Assembly (NCBI GenBank): GCA_030150425.1
Contig: JASLFY010000222.1
Location: 1-6,603, forward strand
Length of the DNA: 6,603 nt
Origin: Yimella sp.
Lineage (GTDB): Bacteria > Actinomycetota > Actinomycetes > Actinomycetales > Dermatophilaceae
Direction of reading: 5' to 3'
Part shown: piece after piece, positions 6,064 to 6,603 of the stretch
Position numbering within the stretch: position 1 is the first letter of the stretch
Layout of the letters: each line of letters opens with the position of its first letter
Made by a program: the position numbers and the translations under genes
Notes under the pieces: model-generated
What the model was told of the DNA's origin: nothing
The model's input: only the letters and a program-made list of their open reading frames with translations
Databases searched by the model: none

Positions 6064-6603
6064 CCCTGCGTGCGATCCCGTAGGTCCGCGACGTGCGGGG
6101 AGATTGCCGGGTCGATGCCCAGACCGATCGCCAGGTAGGTCGCGATGTATTCCACCATCAGCAGGTGGTCGGCCAGCCGCACCAGCGGATGCCCTTGTGC
6201 GACAACGACTTCGGCGACCTTGCAGCCAGCGCCTCGAGCCCCGGTCAACACGGCCTCGGTCAGCCGCTCTCGCTGCTCGTCGGGTTCGGAATCGCGCAGC
6301 ATCAGCAGACCCAATCGCGGCTGCTCCGGAGCATCCAGGAACGGGTCGGCGAAGATGTCGGCCTCCCGCTCCCGACGCGACCCGAACCCGCCACCGGCGG
6401 TGAACGGGCCGTCGAAGCAGGCGACGATCTGCGACGCCGCGTCGGGCAGTTCGCCGTGGATCGCCGGCACCCGCGCGGTCCGGCTCAGCATCGACGCCGC
6501 ACGTCCGGCCGCCACCCCGGTGAGCGGTCCGTCGCCGAGCACCACCGGCACCGTCGGCGCCAACGTCGCGGCGGCCAACTTCGCCGGGTTGATGAAGGAG
6601 GCG
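6057..6603 (-). CDS. SIS-fold protein, phosphoglucose/phosphomannose isomerase family C-terminal half (5' end outside window)
   Basis: The frame is open to the right edge, so only the last 181 residues are present of a protein usually about 350-390 long. The visible part corresponds to the second SIS lobe of the bifunctional PGI/PMI family (bact-PGI_C): FINPAKLAA, then PVVLGDGPLTGVAAGRAA (the sugar-phosphate-binding start of the lobe), ARVPAIHGELPDAASQIVACF, a phenylalanine/aspartate-rich stretch (DIFADPFLD), and the C-terminal ATYLAIGLGIDP. Actinobacteria commonly carry such a SIS gene beside phosphomannomutase and manA, so a role in mannose-phosphate metabolism has been supposed. Residues expected to be catalytic in the archaeal enzymes (a Glu, the His of HNE, a C-terminal Lys) appear replaced by Arg/Thr, Ala-Ser-Gln and Arg, so isomerase activity is doubtful. 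The gene converges on the DUF2330 gene with a 7-bp overlap (6057-6063), so no manA follows it here. Confidence 0.85.
   Translation of the reverse strand, partial: ASFINPAKLAAATLAPTVPVVLGDGPLTGVAAGRAASMLSRTARVPAIHGELPDAASQIVACFDGPFTAGGGFGSRREREADIFADPFLDAPEQPRLGLLMLRDSEPDEQRERLTEAVLTGARGAGCKVAEVVVAQGHPLVRLADHLLMVEYIATYLAIGLGIDPAISPHVADLRDRTQGY

Noticed and set aside
1..6603. CRISPR array, tRNA, rRNA, insertion-sequence ends or phage genes
   Set aside because: I saw no regularly spaced repeats, tRNA-like cloverleaf, transposase or terminal inverted repeats. The HNH protein alone does not show a mobile element.

Overview
The window is high-GC DNA with strongly GC-biased third codon positions and several GTG starts, and it carries a recognisable mycothione reductase. 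Mycothiol is made by Actinomycetota, so the source is almost certainly an actinobacterium. I cannot name the genus. The content is mostly chromosomal housekeeping and metabolic genes; I found no prophage, CRISPR array, insertion sequence, tRNA or rRNA.

Layout, left to right. (1) At 2-1066 (+) is the 3' part of a DUF222/HNH-endonuclease protein of the 13E12-repeat type, cut by the left edge. (2) At 1067-1413 is a gap without a firmly identifiable gene. It holds a small possible minus-strand reading frame (1130-1339), a short hairpin (1096-1114) and an imperfect 20-bp palindrome (1379-1398) just past the end of mtr. (3) From 4957 down to 1414, on the minus strand, run three genes in the order tryptophan 2,3-dioxygenase (kynA), kynureninase (kynU) and mycothione reductase (mtr). 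kynA and kynU overlap by 8 nt and are surely one transcription unit; mtr follows after about 50 nt and may be co-transcribed. (4) A divergent intergenic region lies upstream of kynA. (5) At 4996-6063 (+) is a secreted, membrane-anchored DUF2330 protein. (6) From the right edge down to 6057 (-) is the C-terminal half of a SIS-fold protein of the bacterial phosphoglucose/phosphomannose isomerase family, overlapping the end of the DUF2330 gene by 7 bp tail to tail.

Together, kynA and kynU encode the first and third steps of tryptophan breakdown (tryptophan to N-formylkynurenine; kynurenine to anthranilate plus alanine). The intermediate step, kynurenine formamidase, is not in the window, nor are the 3-hydroxylation genes for NAD synthesis. 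The local set therefore points to the anthranilate branch, with the formamidase supplied from elsewhere. mtr keeps mycothiol reduced, and its link to the kyn genes is positional only.

I do not see a convincing undescribed system here. The observations most worth a second look are the loss of the expected isomerase catalytic residues in the SIS protein, the ambiguous (possibly leaderless) start of kynA, and the unassigned coding-like stretch and palindrome after mtr.
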